Shown: positions 8,728 through 17,896, numbered from the stretch's first letter. The stretch: 63,303 nt of DNA from JBHPHA01 sp042569905 (GCA_042569905.1 JBHPHA010000004.1:1-63303); one strand, 5' to 3'. Made by a program: numbers and translations. The notes: a model not told the origin generated them from the sequence alone.

Positions 8728-10020
8728 TTAGCTTCTTAACAACTCAAGAGCTTTTTCAAGTTGAGGATCACGATCATTTTCATAGTCCTCAGTGGTTAAC
8801 TCAATTTCAGTATCTGGAGTAATTCCTACTTCATTGATTTGATCTCCATTTGGAGTGAGCCATTTTGCAACAGTAATTTTAACAGCTGCATTTTGAGGTA
8901 ATCCAATCATCTCCTGAACAGAACCTTTTCCAAAGGATTGCTTTCCAACGATTGAAACATCCTCTCTATTATCCCTCAATGCTCCTGCCAGAATTTCTGA
9001 GGCACTAGCACTTCCCTCGTTAATCAATATCACAACTGGAATACCTGCGAGAATATCTCCACCTTCCGTGAAGAGACTCTCCTGTGCGCCACTCTGATTC
9101 TCCTCAACAACAACAACTTTTCCAGGAGAAAGCATTCTACTTGCCATCTCTACAGAAGAATAAAGGTAACCTCCTGGATTATTTCTCAAATCCAACACAA
9201 TACCCTTGCACGTACCATTTATTTCCTTTGCAACTTTATTAAACTCTAATGAAGTACTGTCTCCAAAGCGAGTAACCTTAATGTGTGCAATATTGTCATC
9301 CTTCATTTCTAGATTAACACTATCTACAGTAATAGTATCTCTGGTAATCACAATTTCTTCGGTTGTATCTTCTCCATTATTTCTAAATACCGTAAGCGCA
9401 ACTTGCGTTCCTTTTTCACCTCTTATCTTCGTTACCGCATTATTAATACTCATTTCCGCAGTACTCTCTCCCTCAATCTTTAAAATCTTATCACCTGCTC
9501 TTAACCCAGCAGTTTCCGCAGGAGATCCTTCGAGTGGAGCCACTACAGTAAGTACACCTTTCTTAATCCCAATCTCAGCTCCAATTCCTTCAAATTTTCC
9601 CTCCATATCTGAATTGAACTGTTGATTTTCCTCTGGACTTAAAAACACTGTATATGGATCACCAGTAGCTCCTAGCATTCCATTTATTGAGCCATAGACG
9701 AGATCCCTAGCATCTAAATCACCTGAATTAACATACTTCTCTTTTAATGTACTCCAGACTTCCCAAAATAATCCAAAATCAACTTCATCCTCGCTATTAG
9801 CTATATTGACAAGCTTAGTTCCGTTTATCGATAACTCGCTTGGTACTTGAGTGGCAATGGTTTCTCCTTGTCCCTGCTTAAACCCAACACTAAAACTAAT
9901 GACGAGTAAAACAATAAAGAAAGAATATTTTAAATATCCAGTTAATAATTTTCTACCTTCTTTTTTATTTTCTTGAGTATTATTTATATCCTTTTTCTCA
10001 TCTTCCACAACACTATTCAT
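8728..10020 (-). CDS. C-terminal processing peptidase (S41 family, CtpA-like)
   Basis: A 430-aa membrane-anchored serine protease of the Ctp/tail-specific family acting outside the membrane. One TM near residues 30-46 follows a charged cytoplasmic N-terminus. Then comes the N-terminal helical part (DPYTVFLSPEENQQFNSDM), a PDZ domain with GIGAEIGIK and GSPAETAGLRAGDKIL, and the catalytic core: Ser in NEGSASASEILAGALRD and Lys in GKQSFGKGSVQ, the Ser-Lys dyad. It is the last gene of a minus-strand run with two glycosyltransferases and a LytR-CpsA-Psr protein, suggesting envelope protein processing. Confidence 0.93.
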   Translation of the reverse strand: MNSVVEDEKKDINNTQENKKEGRKLLTGYLKYSFFIVLLVISFSVGFKQGQGETIATQVPSELSINGTKLVNIANSEDEVDFGLFWEVWSTLKEKYVNSGDLDARDLVYGSINGMLGATGDPYTVFLSPEENQQFNSDMEGKFEGIGAEIGIKKGVLTVVAPLEGSPAETAGLRAGDKILKIEGESTAEMSINNAVTKIRGEKGTQVALTVFRNNGEDTTEEIVITRDTITVDSVNLEMKDDNIAHIKVTRFGDSTSLEFNKVAKEINGTCKGIVLDLRNNPGGYLYSSVEMASRMLSPGKVVVVEENQSGAQESLFTEGGDILAGIPVVILINEGSASASEILAGALRDNREDVSIVGKQSFGKGSVQEMIGLPQNAAVKITVAKWLTPNGDQINEVGITPDTEIELTTEDYENDRDPQLEKALELLRS

Positions 10021-10033
10021 AATAATTTATTTT

Positions 10034-10849
10034 TTATTTTTTATTTTTTCTTGGATTTGATTTACCCAAATATTTCATAAAATATTTAATAGCACTCGAA
10101 ATATGAATCCAGGTCAATTTATTCAGTAGTAACGAATGAACAATACCTCCCTTACCGCTACCTTTTCCATGATAATGAAGCATTGTTGCATATGGATAAT
10201 AGACCACCCTAAAACCATTCTCCCAAAATCTTCGACACCAATCCACATCCTCCATATACATAAAAAATCGTGTATCCATTAAACCAACCTTATCTAGAGC
10301 TTTTCTAGACACCAACATTGAAGACCCCATCATCCAATCAACATCCCTAGGCTCCTTATGATCATAATCTTTCATCAAAAACCAATCCAGGTGTTTTTTA
10401 GCAAATTCAAATTTTTTCAAAAACGTTCTTCTATAAGCAATAGTAGTTGGCTTATAAAACCTAAAACAAGAATCCTGCAAAGTCTCATTAAAATTAAGAA
10501 GTCTCGGTCCAACCATTCCGACATCTGGATTATTTTCAATAAATTCCAACATCTTCTCAACTGAATTCTTCTTCACCACAATGTCCCCATTTAATAATAA
10601 CAAGTATTCACCATCACTCTCCTCCATTCCTTTCTTAAGCAATGCCGGAAATCCAACATTATCATTGAAGGGGAAAAATTTAACATCGGAATAATCCTCC
10701 CTCATCATCATCTCAGTCTTCTCCTCTGTCTCACCATCAGAAACAATTATTTCATAATCAACACCTTCAATATTATTCCTTATTGAATCAATGCAGACTT
10801 TTAATAATTCGGGATTTTTATAGCTAGTTATTACAATCGAAAGCTTCAT
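10034..10849 (-). CDS. GT2 family glycosyltransferase, rhamnosyltransferase-like
   Basis: A GT-A fold glycosyltransferase of 271 aa. It begins with KLSIVITSYKNPELLKVCID, has the metal-binding region LLLLNGDIVV, and the acceptor-domain motif DWMMGSSMLVSRKALDKVG followed by DVDWCRRFWENGF. These are typical of WbbL-like dTDP-rhamnosyltransferases and relatives that build polysaccharide on the cytoplasmic face. The donor sugar cannot be told from sequence. It lies between ctpA (14 bp) and the LytR-CpsA-Psr gene (18 bp), consistent with one envelope operon. No SD. Confidence 0.85.
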   Translation of the reverse strand: MKLSIVITSYKNPELLKVCIDSIRNNIEGVDYEIIVSDGETEEKTEMMMREDYSDVKFFPFNDNVGFPALLKKGMEESDGEYLLLLNGDIVVKKNSVEKMLEFIENNPDVGMVGPRLLNFNETLQDSCFRFYKPTTIAYRRTFLKKFEFAKKHLDWFLMKDYDHKEPRDVDWMMGSSMLVSRKALDKVGLMDTRFFMYMEDVDWCRRFWENGFRVVYYPYATMLHYHGKGSGKGGIVHSLLLNKLTWIHISSAIKYFMKYLGKSNPRKNKK

Positions 10850-10867
10850 TTATTAAAAAAGTTATCT

Positions 10868-12082
10868 TTAATTAAGAATGTTATTAAACGCCTCAGTTAT
10901 TTTGTCGTAATTATCTCCTCTAGGAAGAAGTATGTATCCTGTTTCTGGAGTTGCTTCTGGTGCATACAGCAGCCCCTCTTCAGAATTCTCTAATACTTTT
11001 CGACCTATTGCAAGTCCATCTCCCATTCCTTGGTATATTTCAAAAAATCTCTTCATCTCCCAGATTCGCATATCAGTCTTCGTGTTATCTCCCAAGCTGT
11101 CTAAAATATCATTAATTTTACTAAAATCAGACAACGTTCCAGCGCTTGTCGCCTTAGTTTTTATTGATTGCAACACCTCTTGCTGCCTCCTTGCTCTGTC
11201 AAAATCACTCGATGTCACACGAGACCTAACGTAACATAGTGCTTTCTCTCCATCAACCTTAATATCTCCAGCAGGAAGCTGAAATATTCCTCCACACTCC
11301 AAATTCTTGTTATAGCAAAGAGGGTATGAAGCTACAACCTTACCTTTCTCGTTTTTCTTTTCTTGAACATTACCACTTGACTCTGTGTAAACATTTTCAT
11401 CACAAACATGCTCTTCCTTAAACTGAAGAGGTTCTATGAATGACTCCTCTAGATGCAAATCAATCCCACCCAGACTATCTACCAAATCTTCAAATCCTTT
11501 AAAATTAATCACAAGCGCATACTGAATCTCATTTCCCGTAACCTCGCCAATAATTTTTTTCATACTCTTCATTCCCCCATCCTTTTCTGCCTCTTCTCCG
11601 TAATGATAAACTGCATTAATTTTACTCTTAAATCCTCTATCTGGGACAGTCACATACAAATCCCTAGGAACTGAAAACAATGATGCTTTCTTATTTATTG
11701 GATCAATACTTGCAATCATAATAGTGTCAGCCAATAATCCACCGCCCACAACATGCTCACCTCTCATTCCCATCAAAAGAACATTCACTCTTCCGTCTTT
11801 CTCGCCTTTCAATGCATTGTTACCTGTAACCATCTGACCTAATGACTCAAATATCCCACCTTCTGTAGAAACCTTATTCAGCACAAACCCAGCCTTAAAA
11901 AGCAGATAACCAAAAACGAATATAAACAAACCAACAAAAATCATTGCTAATAGAAACATTTTTGATTTATAAAACTTCGTTTTTTCAGATAAATTTTCAA
12001 TGCTACCTTGCTCCTCCATATTCATCTTGTTAATTTCCACAAAATTACTCGTATCCCTATTAGGTTCTTCGCTTTTATTCAT
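10868..12082 (-). CDS. LytR-CpsA-Psr family glycopolymer ligase
   Basis: LCP proteins transfer lipid-linked glycopolymers to peptidoglycan outside the membrane. This 404-aa protein has a cytoplasmic N-terminus, one TM at about 43-63 (FLLAMIFVGLFIFVFGYLLF), then the LCP core: VNVLLMGMRG, DTIMIASIDPINKKASLFS, PRDLYVTVP with the catalytic-site Arg, INAVYHYG, and late SRVTSSDFDRARRQQEVLQ. A Cys-containing loop (CDENVYTES...PLCYNKNLECGG) is inserted in the core. It is flanked by glycosyltransferases, which fits attachment of the glycan they build. Confidence 0.92.
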   Translation of the reverse strand: MNKSEEPNRDTSNFVEINKMNMEEQGSIENLSEKTKFYKSKMFLLAMIFVGLFIFVFGYLLFKAGFVLNKVSTEGGIFESLGQMVTGNNALKGEKDGRVNVLLMGMRGEHVVGGGLLADTIMIASIDPINKKASLFSVPRDLYVTVPDRGFKSKINAVYHYGEEAEKDGGMKSMKKIIGEVTGNEIQYALVINFKGFEDLVDSLGGIDLHLEESFIEPLQFKEEHVCDENVYTESSGNVQEKKNEKGKVVASYPLCYNKNLECGGIFQLPAGDIKVDGEKALCYVRSRVTSSDFDRARRQQEVLQSIKTKATSAGTLSDFSKINDILDSLGDNTKTDMRIWEMKRFFEIYQGMGDGLAIGRKVLENSEEGLLYAPEATPETGYILLPRGDNYDKITEAFNNILN

Positions 12083-12092
12083 ATTTTTGTTT

Positions 12093-13232
12093 TTATTTAA
12101 TATTTTTGTAAATTTCTAACATTTTCTTAGCAGATAATTTCCAAGAAAAAAAGCTAACTCTTTCCTTGCCAGAGTTAACCAGCCTTAATCTCAATTCATC
12201 ATCCATACATACATTATATAGTTCTTGAGACATTTCATCAAGGTTATTTGGAGCGAAAAACAAACATGCCTCACTACAAACTTCCTTTAGAGGTTCAATA
12301 TCAGAAGAAACAACAGGAATACTTTGTGCCATAGCCTCCAGCACTGGGATTCCAAAGCCTTCATAAAGGGATGGATATGCAAAAACGTGAGATTCTTTAT
12401 ACATCATCATCTTATCTTCTTCATCAACAAAACCAGTGAAAATTACATTTTTCTCTAAGTCATTTTCTAAAACAACCTTATTTATTTTTTCATCAAAGTT
12501 ATGTGCTTTTTTATTCCCAGCAATCACTAACTTAATCCCTGGGATACGATCCTTAATATTTGCGTAAGCCTGAATCAAATTAGCTACATTTTTTCGCGGC
12601 TGCAATGTTCCAATATATAAAATATATTTTTCCGGTAAGCCATACTTTCTTCTAAGTTCTTCCCCTACTACACCTTGGACTTCCTCGTCACTTTTATTCA
12701 CAGCATTGTAGACAATCTCAACTTTTTGAGGGTCTACGTTATAATATCTTATAATTTCTTTCTTAGTAAACTCTGAAACAGCAACAATCTTATTAGCTCT
12801 TTTTATACTCAGTGGTATTAATGTGTTCAAAAACAACGCATCGCTCCATTTAATAAGTTTTCTATACACAACAAAAGAAACATCGTGAATATGCGTTATT
12901 GCTTTTATTTTTTTAGGCAAGAAAAATGGCAAAATATACTCCGCATGATAGATATCTAAATCATTTTTACGAAGATAGCTAGAAACAGCCCAAGCTGCCC
13001 ATACAAACTTATTTCTTGCCTTAAGCGATATGATATTAACGTTTTTCTGCTCATCGCCTATTTCAAGTTTTTGCCTAATAGCATCAATAACCTCTTTTTC
13101 ACCAGTATCCGTAAAAAGAAAATACTCGTTTTCACCATCTAGTCTTAAAATGCTCTTAGTTAACCCTAGGACAACTACCTCACTTCCAGTCCTTTGTTTT
13201 CCTATATTTCTTATATCAATTCCTATTTTCAC
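12093..13232 (-). CDS. GT4 family glycosyltransferase
   Basis: A 379-aa retaining glycosyltransferase with two Rossmann-like halves (GT-B). The N-half starts KIGIDIRNIGKQRTGSEVV. The C-half has YIGTLQPRKNVANLIQAY and the nucleotide-sugar site SLYEGFGIPVLEAMAQSIP, the E-x7-E motif of GT4. It is the first gene of the operon running to ctpA and starts with GTG, whose upstream region overlaps the divergent promoter of the small gene at 13319. Donor and acceptor are unknown. Confidence 0.88.
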   Translation of the reverse strand: MKIGIDIRNIGKQRTGSEVVVLGLTKSILRLDGENEYFLFTDTGEKEVIDAIRQKLEIGDEQKNVNIISLKARNKFVWAAWAVSSYLRKNDLDIYHAEYILPFFLPKKIKAITHIHDVSFVVYRKLIKWSDALFLNTLIPLSIKRANKIVAVSEFTKKEIIRYYNVDPQKVEIVYNAVNKSDEEVQGVVGEELRRKYGLPEKYILYIGTLQPRKNVANLIQAYANIKDRIPGIKLVIAGNKKAHNFDEKINKVVLENDLEKNVIFTGFVDEEDKMMMYKESHVFAYPSLYEGFGIPVLEAMAQSIPVVSSDIEPLKEVCSEACLFFAPNNLDEMSQELYNVCMDDELRLRLVNSGKERVSFFSWKLSAKKMLEIYKNIK

Positions 13233-13261
13233 TTGACTTTTTCATTAAAATGTTATATAAT
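13233..13261 (+). promoter_or_regulatory. sigma70-type promoter for the orphan gene at 13319
   Basis: TTGACT (13233-13238), 17-nt spacer, TATAAT (13256-13261): one mismatch from consensus, about 58 bp before the ATG. Confidence 0.75.
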
Positions 13262-13318
13262 AGACTATCATAGTTTATTTTACATTCAAATAACCAAAAA
13301 AACAAGCGGGGAGCTAAA

Positions 13319-13744
13319 ATGAATCTGCAGAAAAAAATTGAAGAAAATCCGCCAATCCGATCATACTTATTAATGCTTGTCGGTTTTGTGGCGCTGGTCT
13401 GGATATTTCAGCAAAACCCCGAAAGAGAGATGGCAATAAAAACTGTAGATTTTATCCAGAAAAACGGTGAAACGTTCGCGATAATAAAGCTCAAAAATGA
13501 CTTTAAGTACGGCAACGAGAACATCAGCGAGGTAATAGTTTCACCATCAGGAACACAGCGGTGTAAGTTCTTGATTGAAATCAATAAATTTCCAAAGAAA
13601 AACACGTTGTATGTCTTGTGTCTTCCTCGGAAGGTAAAAATATCAAAAGAAGAGTTTGGATTTGTGCTTCGCACATCTCCAAAAATAAAAACAATAAAAC
13701 GACCATTGATACCAGAAGATACTCCTGACATTGGCGGTTGTTAG
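13319..13744 (+). CDS. Orphan 141-aa single-pass membrane protein
   Basis: Not recognised. A short Lys/Glu-rich N-terminus precedes one hydrophobic segment (about residues 18-30, LLMLVGFVALVWIF), then a soluble domain of about 110 residues predicted rich in beta strands, ending TPDIGGC. It is on the plus strand between two minus-strand glycosyltransferase operons, with a near-consensus promoter, an SD (GGGGAG) and a strong terminator, so it is an independent unit. Codon use includes GCG, CGG and GGC codons that are rarer in the neighbours, which hints at a different origin, but this was judged by eye. Confidence 0.75.
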   Translation: MNLQKKIEENPPIRSYLLMLVGFVALVWIFQQNPEREMAIKTVDFIQKNGETFAIIKLKNDFKYGNENISEVIVSPSGTQRCKFLIEINKFPKKNTLYVLCLPRKVKISKEEFGFVLRTSPKIKTIKRPLIPEDTPDIGGC

Positions 13745-13750
13745 AACAAC

Positions 13751-13775
13751 CCCGGAACCACTAATAGGTTCCGGG
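13751..13775 (+). terminator. Strong intrinsic terminator of the 141-aa protein gene
   Basis: Perfect 9-bp GC-rich stem CCCGGAACC/GGTTCCGGG, 7-nt loop, followed by TTTTTATTTTTC. Confidence 0.9.
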
Positions 13776-13786
13776 TTTTTATTTTT

Positions 13787-15358
13787 CTATTTTTCATTAT
13801 CTACCCCAAAAAGACCAAAAAACATCCAAACAAAACCAAGCATAATCCCTGCATTAAAAAGATTCGGCACAATAATAGCCACAACTCCTAATACTAAAAA
13901 TAATCCCATCGCACTATCATCCTCTCTCATCAGGATTAAAATACCCTTACGTAATCCATATCCAAGCAAACACACAATTGAAACTAAACCTAATACTCCT
14001 GACCCAAGCCATACCTCTAAAAATATATTACTTGAATTTAACCCCGCGCCCCTTTCATCTTTTCCTAGAATATCACTAATATTTCCCCACCCAATTCCAA
14101 TAATTGGGTGTTTTTTTATTTCTTCCCAAGATTTCCAATAAATCTCTGCTCGAATATTCACGTTCGGATCTTTTCTATATACTTTTCCAATAAATTTTCC
14201 AACTGACTTCTCTGACTCAATCTCCTCCAGATTAATATGCCTACATCCATAGTCCTCAAGTTCGCTCACATCACCTATTTCACCAGGGACCGTCACATTC
14301 TTTTCACAAGCAATTGTAATCTCCTGTAACCCAGAACCAGTACTTTGAGCTCTATTTTGAAGCTCAAAATTAGTAAGACCTCCGAAAGCAACAATTGCTA
14401 CGCTTAAAATAATCAACATACCTACTGCTGAAAAATAACCCAGAAACTTTTTCATGTCTACAGATTTTTTCAATACAAAATACAAAGCAACGAAAAAATA
14501 AGTTATTGTCACTACTCCTGCTCCCAACCAAGCACTCCTAGAAACCGCGATAATCAATAAAACATTAACCAGTACAAATAAAGCCGCACATTCAAAGCAT
14601 TGCCATTTATTGCGAAAATTCTGAGAAATACGCTTATACGAAAGTGCATACATCAGCGCCAAAACAAACACCAAAAACATCCCCAGCCAATCTGGCTCAG
14701 TAAAAGTTGCATTCGGTCTTCCTGGCATAACTTCAAAATGAGAGCCTCCTCCCAAAAACATCATATTCTGCCAAATCCCATATAGAGTCACGACCACAAC
14801 AGAGCTCAAGAAAAACGGAATAATCTTTTTAAAATCATCAAACTTACTAATAAAAATTCTAGTCAAGAAATATAAGATGCTAAAACTAAGAACTATAACT
14901 GACTGCTTAAGAGCAATTTCTCTATTTACAGCTCCCACAGAACTAATAAAACTACCCACAATAAACACTATAACCGCCCAATCAATCGCTTGGATTCTAG
15001 GAAACTTAATCTCCCATCTCTTTGAAACTACTCTAACAAAAATTGCCAACGAAAGAGCAATTCCGCATAATTGATAAGGCCTCACATTTAAGCCGACATC
15101 ACTCGGAATCAAATTTATATTCTCTAACATAATCACGCCTACAAAAAAGAAAAAGCTCCATCTTGGTCGATATAGCGCAAATGCCAAGGCTAGCAAAAAA
15201 AGAAATATGAAGTTTCCCAGTTCGCTAAATGGCAAAAAACCAAGGTTAGAAAATACTATTAAAAAAAATACAAAAACAATATTTCCAGCAAAGAGATAAT
15301 TCTTTACTGAATTCAATTTTTCTATTTTTTTGACAAAATCCGATAAGTTCAATAACAT
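13787..15358 (-). CDS. O-antigen ligase/polymerase family membrane protein (Wzy/WaaL-like)
   Basis: A polytopic 523-aa protein with about 11-12 membrane segments. The Wzy_C-type region carries RPNATFTEPDWLGMFLVFVLA and ends with a large external loop (about 330-440) holding YWKSWEEIKKHPIIGIGWG and NSSNIFLEVWLGSGVLGL, the usual signature of O-antigen ligases and polymerases. Such proteins join lipid-linked glycan units outside the membrane. Flanked by glycosyltransferases on the same strand. Polymerase versus ligase cannot be separated by sequence alone. Confidence 0.85.
   Translation of the reverse strand: MLLNLSDFVKKIEKLNSVKNYLFAGNIVFVFFLIVFSNLGFLPFSELGNFIFLFLLALAFALYRPRWSFFFFVGVIMLENINLIPSDVGLNVRPYQLCGIALSLAIFVRVVSKRWEIKFPRIQAIDWAVIVFIVGSFISSVGAVNREIALKQSVIVLSFSILYFLTRIFISKFDDFKKIIPFFLSSVVVVTLYGIWQNMMFLGGGSHFEVMPGRPNATFTEPDWLGMFLVFVLALMYALSYKRISQNFRNKWQCFECAALFVLVNVLLIIAVSRSAWLGAGVVTITYFFVALYFVLKKSVDMKKFLGYFSAVGMLIILSVAIVAFGGLTNFELQNRAQSTGSGLQEITIACEKNVTVPGEIGDVSELEDYGCRHINLEEIESEKSVGKFIGKVYRKDPNVNIRAEIYWKSWEEIKKHPIIGIGWGNISDILGKDERGAGLNSSNIFLEVWLGSGVLGLVSIVCLLGYGLRKGILILMREDDSAMGLFLVLGVVAIIVPNLFNAGIMLGFVWMFFGLFGVDNEK
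15330..15358 (+). promoter_or_regulatory. Candidate promoter for the 66-aa orphan gene
   Basis: TTGACA (15330-15335), 17-nt spacer, TAACAT (15353-15358). It lies inside the first codons of the divergent Wzy-like gene. Confidence 0.55.
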
Positions 15359-15408
15359 ATAGTTTGGATATTAAAAAAATATTATTAATAAAGAAATAGG
15401 TGCGACTA

Positions 15409-15609
15409 ATGCGCGACGATCACGTAACTGAAAATTCTAAGTTAGAAAACATCGATGAACTACTAGCCCTTAAGCGTGTAATTGACAATTTTCAAACACT
15501 GGAAGATCTAGGGATTCATCTTGACTTAAGAAATCCCCTATCAAGGTCAAGTGCTATGAAAATTATAATCAAAAAACTAGCAGAGCAACGGTTTCATATT
15601 AACACATAA
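15409..15609 (+). CDS. Orphan 66-aa acidic/helical protein
   Basis: Not recognised. A soluble, probably helical small protein with ENIDELLALKRVIDNF and AMKIIIKKLAEQRFH segments. I chose the ATG at 15409; a GTG at 15400 in the same frame would add three residues. The leader has only a weak AGG. It is a plus-strand unit with its own TTGACA promoter and a very good terminator, inserted between two minus-strand glycan genes. The promoter and terminator support it being a real gene despite its size. Confidence 0.6.
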   Translation: MRDDHVTENSKLENIDELLALKRVIDNFQTLEDLGIHLDLRNPLSRSSAMKIIIKKLAEQRFHINT

Positions 15610-15628
15610 ACACCGCTGCAATTACATA

Positions 15629-15660
15629 ACAAATGGAGATGAAACAACATCTCCATTTGT
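15629..15660 (+). terminator. Intrinsic terminator of the 66-aa protein gene
   Basis: Perfect 12-bp stem ACAAATGGAGAT/ATCTCCATTTGT with an 8-nt loop, followed by TTTTATTTTTC. Confidence 0.88.
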
Positions 15661-15661
15661 T

Positions 15662-16795
15662 TTATTTTTCCCCAATCAAATTACCCACAAAACTCTCCCA
15701 GGAAAACATTCTTGCTCTCTCTTTTTCTTTTTTTGACAATTCAACCCTCAATTCCTCATTACTCACCATGTCTTCAATTTTCCTAGACATTTCATCAATA
15801 TTTTCAGTCTCAAAATATACAACCGCGTCTCCTCCAACCTCTGCAATAGATGAATTTCTTGCTGCAATCACAGGGATCCCTTGATTCATTGCCTCTAAAA
15901 CTGGCATACCAAATCCTTCATATTCAGAAGGATACACAAAAAATAAGGCATTTTTATAAATAGCAGGTAAATCCTCCTGAGAAACAAAGTCCAGAAGCCT
16001 CACATCCGCCTCTAACTCATAATCTTTTACTAACCCTGCTACGTCTGTCACTAATGGGGCTAATTCGGGCATCATCTTTCCAGAAATAACTAATTTTGGC
16101 AATCTAACACCACTCTTTCTCAATTCATTATAAGCAAAAATCACCTTATCGATGTTTTTTCTTTTTTCTAACCCTCCTCCACTATAAATATATCCTGGGG
16201 ATAAATCATATTTGTCCAAAACTTCCTTACTCTTCTCTGATGAAACCTCTGCCTTATAAATATCATCAACATCAACATGGCTCACCTCAATTTTTTCCTC
16301 AGAAATTTTCAGTTTTTCGACTAAATCAATCTTGGTACTTTCTGAAACAGCAATAATCCTATCGGCTCTTTTGATTGCCTGCTCAGTTAATTTCCAATAT
16401 AGTTTCTTTCTCCAATTATTTAAATATTCTGGAAATAACTTTGGGATAATATCATGTACTACCATTGTGTGTTTTATATTTTTACCCAAAATAGTTGGAC
16501 ATTGATAAAGGCTGATAAAACTCTCACAATTATCCTCTGTTACTTTCTTTGGAAGTGAAAACTTTTCCCACAAAATCTTTCTTATTAAATCATCCCTCTT
16601 CCAAAAAGGAAGAAATGCTTTTTCTTCAAAATTATCCGGCAAACTTAAACCCGCCTTATCCTCCAAATAAAGAATAAAGCTATCGCCTTCTATTCTATTT
16701 TTTAGATCGTTTAAGGCATTTCTAGTAACCTGTCCAATTCCAGTATTCAACTTTCTTAAAAACGATGCATTGATTCCAATTTTTCTTTTTTTCAT
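15662..16795 (-). CDS. GT4 family glycosyltransferase
   Basis: A 377-aa GT-B glycosyltransferase. It begins KKRKIGINASFLRKLNTGIG, has HDIIPKLFPEYLNNW and AIKRADRIIAVSEST in the N-half, YIYSGGGLEKRKNIDKVIFAY at the domain junction and YPSEYEGFGMPVLEAMNQG as the E-x7-E donor site. This resembles mannosyltransferases and other GT4 enzymes of surface polysaccharide synthesis. Its paralogue at 12093 has the same architecture. Donor unknown. Possibly a single-gene unit. Confidence 0.87.
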   Translation of the reverse strand: MKKRKIGINASFLRKLNTGIGQVTRNALNDLKNRIEGDSFILYLEDKAGLSLPDNFEEKAFLPFWKRDDLIRKILWEKFSLPKKVTEDNCESFISLYQCPTILGKNIKHTMVVHDIIPKLFPEYLNNWRKKLYWKLTEQAIKRADRIIAVSESTKIDLVEKLKISEEKIEVSHVDVDDIYKAEVSSEKSKEVLDKYDLSPGYIYSGGGLEKRKNIDKVIFAYNELRKSGVRLPKLVISGKMMPELAPLVTDVAGLVKDYELEADVRLLDFVSQEDLPAIYKNALFFVYPSEYEGFGMPVLEAMNQGIPVIAARNSSIAEVGGDAVVYFETENIDEMSRKIEDMVSNEELRVELSKKEKERARMFSWESFVGNLIGEK

Positions 16796-16835
16796 ACTTC
16801 AATAATATACCAAAATCAGACTCCAAGCAATCAAA

Positions 16836-16866
16836 AAGCAGTATTTTATTTTATAAAATACTGCTT
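16836..16866 (-). terminator. Terminator of the 96-aa protein gene
   Basis: Stem AAGCAGTATTTTA/TAAAATACTGCTT with a TTTTTG tail on the minus strand, just after the stop at 16874. Confidence 0.75.
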
Positions 16867-16873
16867 ATGCTTT

Positions 16874-17164
16874 TTAACTTGTTTCTACTCTTCTATCTCT
16901 AAGATACCTTCTTGCTGCATTTTTATCCTGATAATCAACCACGTAATATGCCTTGATATTCAGATCTTTATGTGACTTTGTAGTCAAGCTCTTAATAACA
17001 AGAGCTGTCTCGAGCTCATCAATTATGCACTTAAACATCTTCATGGAAAGATTAACATGAAAATTGCTAAGAACCTCCGCCTTAATTTCCGGCTCAGTTC
17101 GCACTAAACCATGTTTCATTGATAAAATAACCCACGCCTTTTCAATTGAATCTATTTCAATCAT
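16874..17164 (-). CDS. Orphan 96-aa protein
   Basis: Not recognised. A soluble protein with no signal peptide or TM. The central part (VLSNFHVNLSMKMFKCIID and LETALVIKSLTTK) could form a small alpha/beta fold, and the C-terminus is basic (RRYLRDRRVETS). An SD-like GAGGGAG precedes the ATG. It follows the interrupted gene 17222-17752 by about 57 bp in the same orientation and shares its promoter, and it has a hairpin terminator. Confidence 0.6.
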   Translation of the reverse strand: MIEIDSIEKAWVILSMKHGLVRTEPEIKAEVLSNFHVNLSMKMFKCIIDELETALVIKSLTTKSHKDLNIKAYYVVDYQDKNAARRYLRDRRVETS

Positions 17165-17221
17165 CCAGATTCATCTCCCTCGCACAGCTACAGACATTTC
17201 AATTCTCCAAGCATCACATTA

Positions 17222-17623
17222 CTACAAAATTACACACACTTCACTTTCCTGAATCTTTCTCAAAAATTCATCCGTAATAAATACCCGAATTTCTTCTTCA
17301 GTAGCAGGTCGGACTTCTTCCATTTCACAGTCCCAAAGACCTACTTCTGAGCAATCATAAGTCAATGCTTCACACCCACTACTACCACTCTTAGTATTTA
17401 CTATCCATAAACATTCCTCTTCTGTTTCTGCATTAAGAGTATTTGCGCTATCGCACTTAACAATAACAATATCCCTCTTAAATCTTACTTTAACCCCAGA
17501 AAGAATTTCGCCTACTTCTTCACTGAAAACGGTCTTACTATCTGGAAAGCAAGTTTCCACTAATGAATTAAACTTCTCAACTTCGTATTCACGTATCAAC
17601 CCCGCCCTTACAGCATTGACCAA
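17222..17623 (-). pseudogene. Downstream part of an interrupted orphan gene
   Basis: Open frame of 133 codons beginning with TTG directly after an in-frame TGA (17624-17626). The protein has an acidic, Cys-containing core (TEEECLWIVNTKSG, SSGCEALTYDCSEVGLWDCE) and ends SEVCVIL. There is no SD before the TTG, so separate initiation looks weak. The frame is continuous with the 42-codon frame upstream, which has the promoter and the SD. I therefore read this as the body of one gene broken by a TGA, perhaps a TGG-to-TGA change. Translational restart at TTG is the alternative. Family unknown. Confidence 0.5.
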
Positions 17624-17752
17624 TCAACTCACAAGCTTTTTCTCAATCACAGAATCTGCATTAAAACCGTTTCCCCTGCCCCATTGATTAGTCTCCATAA
17701 TAAGAAGTCTAATCACTTCTTCTTTGGAAATCTCAGTCCTTCTTCCAAGCAT
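17624..17752 (-). CDS. 42-aa leading frame of the interrupted orphan gene
   Basis: ATG at 17752 follows the SD AGGAGG at ideal spacing. The frame encodes LGRRTEISKEEVIRLLIMET and on to VIEKKLVS, then TGA. The next codon continues in phase with the 133-codon frame at 17222-17623. A free 42-aa peptide is possible, but a strong promoter and SD feeding a short frame that runs straight into a longer one suggests a nonsense-interrupted gene or read-through. Confidence 0.5.
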   Translation of the reverse strand: MLGRRTEISKEEVIRLLIMETNQWGRGNGFNADSVIEKKLVS

Positions 17753-17792
17753 TTAAGATCCTCCTATTTACATTAGTTAAAGTACTGCACTT

Positions 17793-17821
17793 CTTATACC
17801 ATAATACTCATATAAAAGCAA
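17793..17821 (-). promoter_or_regulatory. Promoter of the orphan pair 17752/17164
   Basis: Minus strand TTGCTT (17816-17821), 17-nt spacer, TATAAG (17793-17798), about 40 bp before the ATG. Confidence 0.65.
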
Positions 17822-17883
17822 TGTTATTATTGATTTTAAACAACTTTTGTTTAATAATTAAAAAAGACATAAACTAGACTTAT

Positions 17884-17889
17884 TATAAT
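17884..17889 (+). promoter_or_regulatory. -10 box of dus, possibly leaderless
   Basis: A perfect TATAAT ends 7 bp before the dus ATG, which places the expected transcription start on or next to the start codon. No good -35 at 17 nt. Confidence 0.45.
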
Positions 17890-17896
17890 TATTTTT

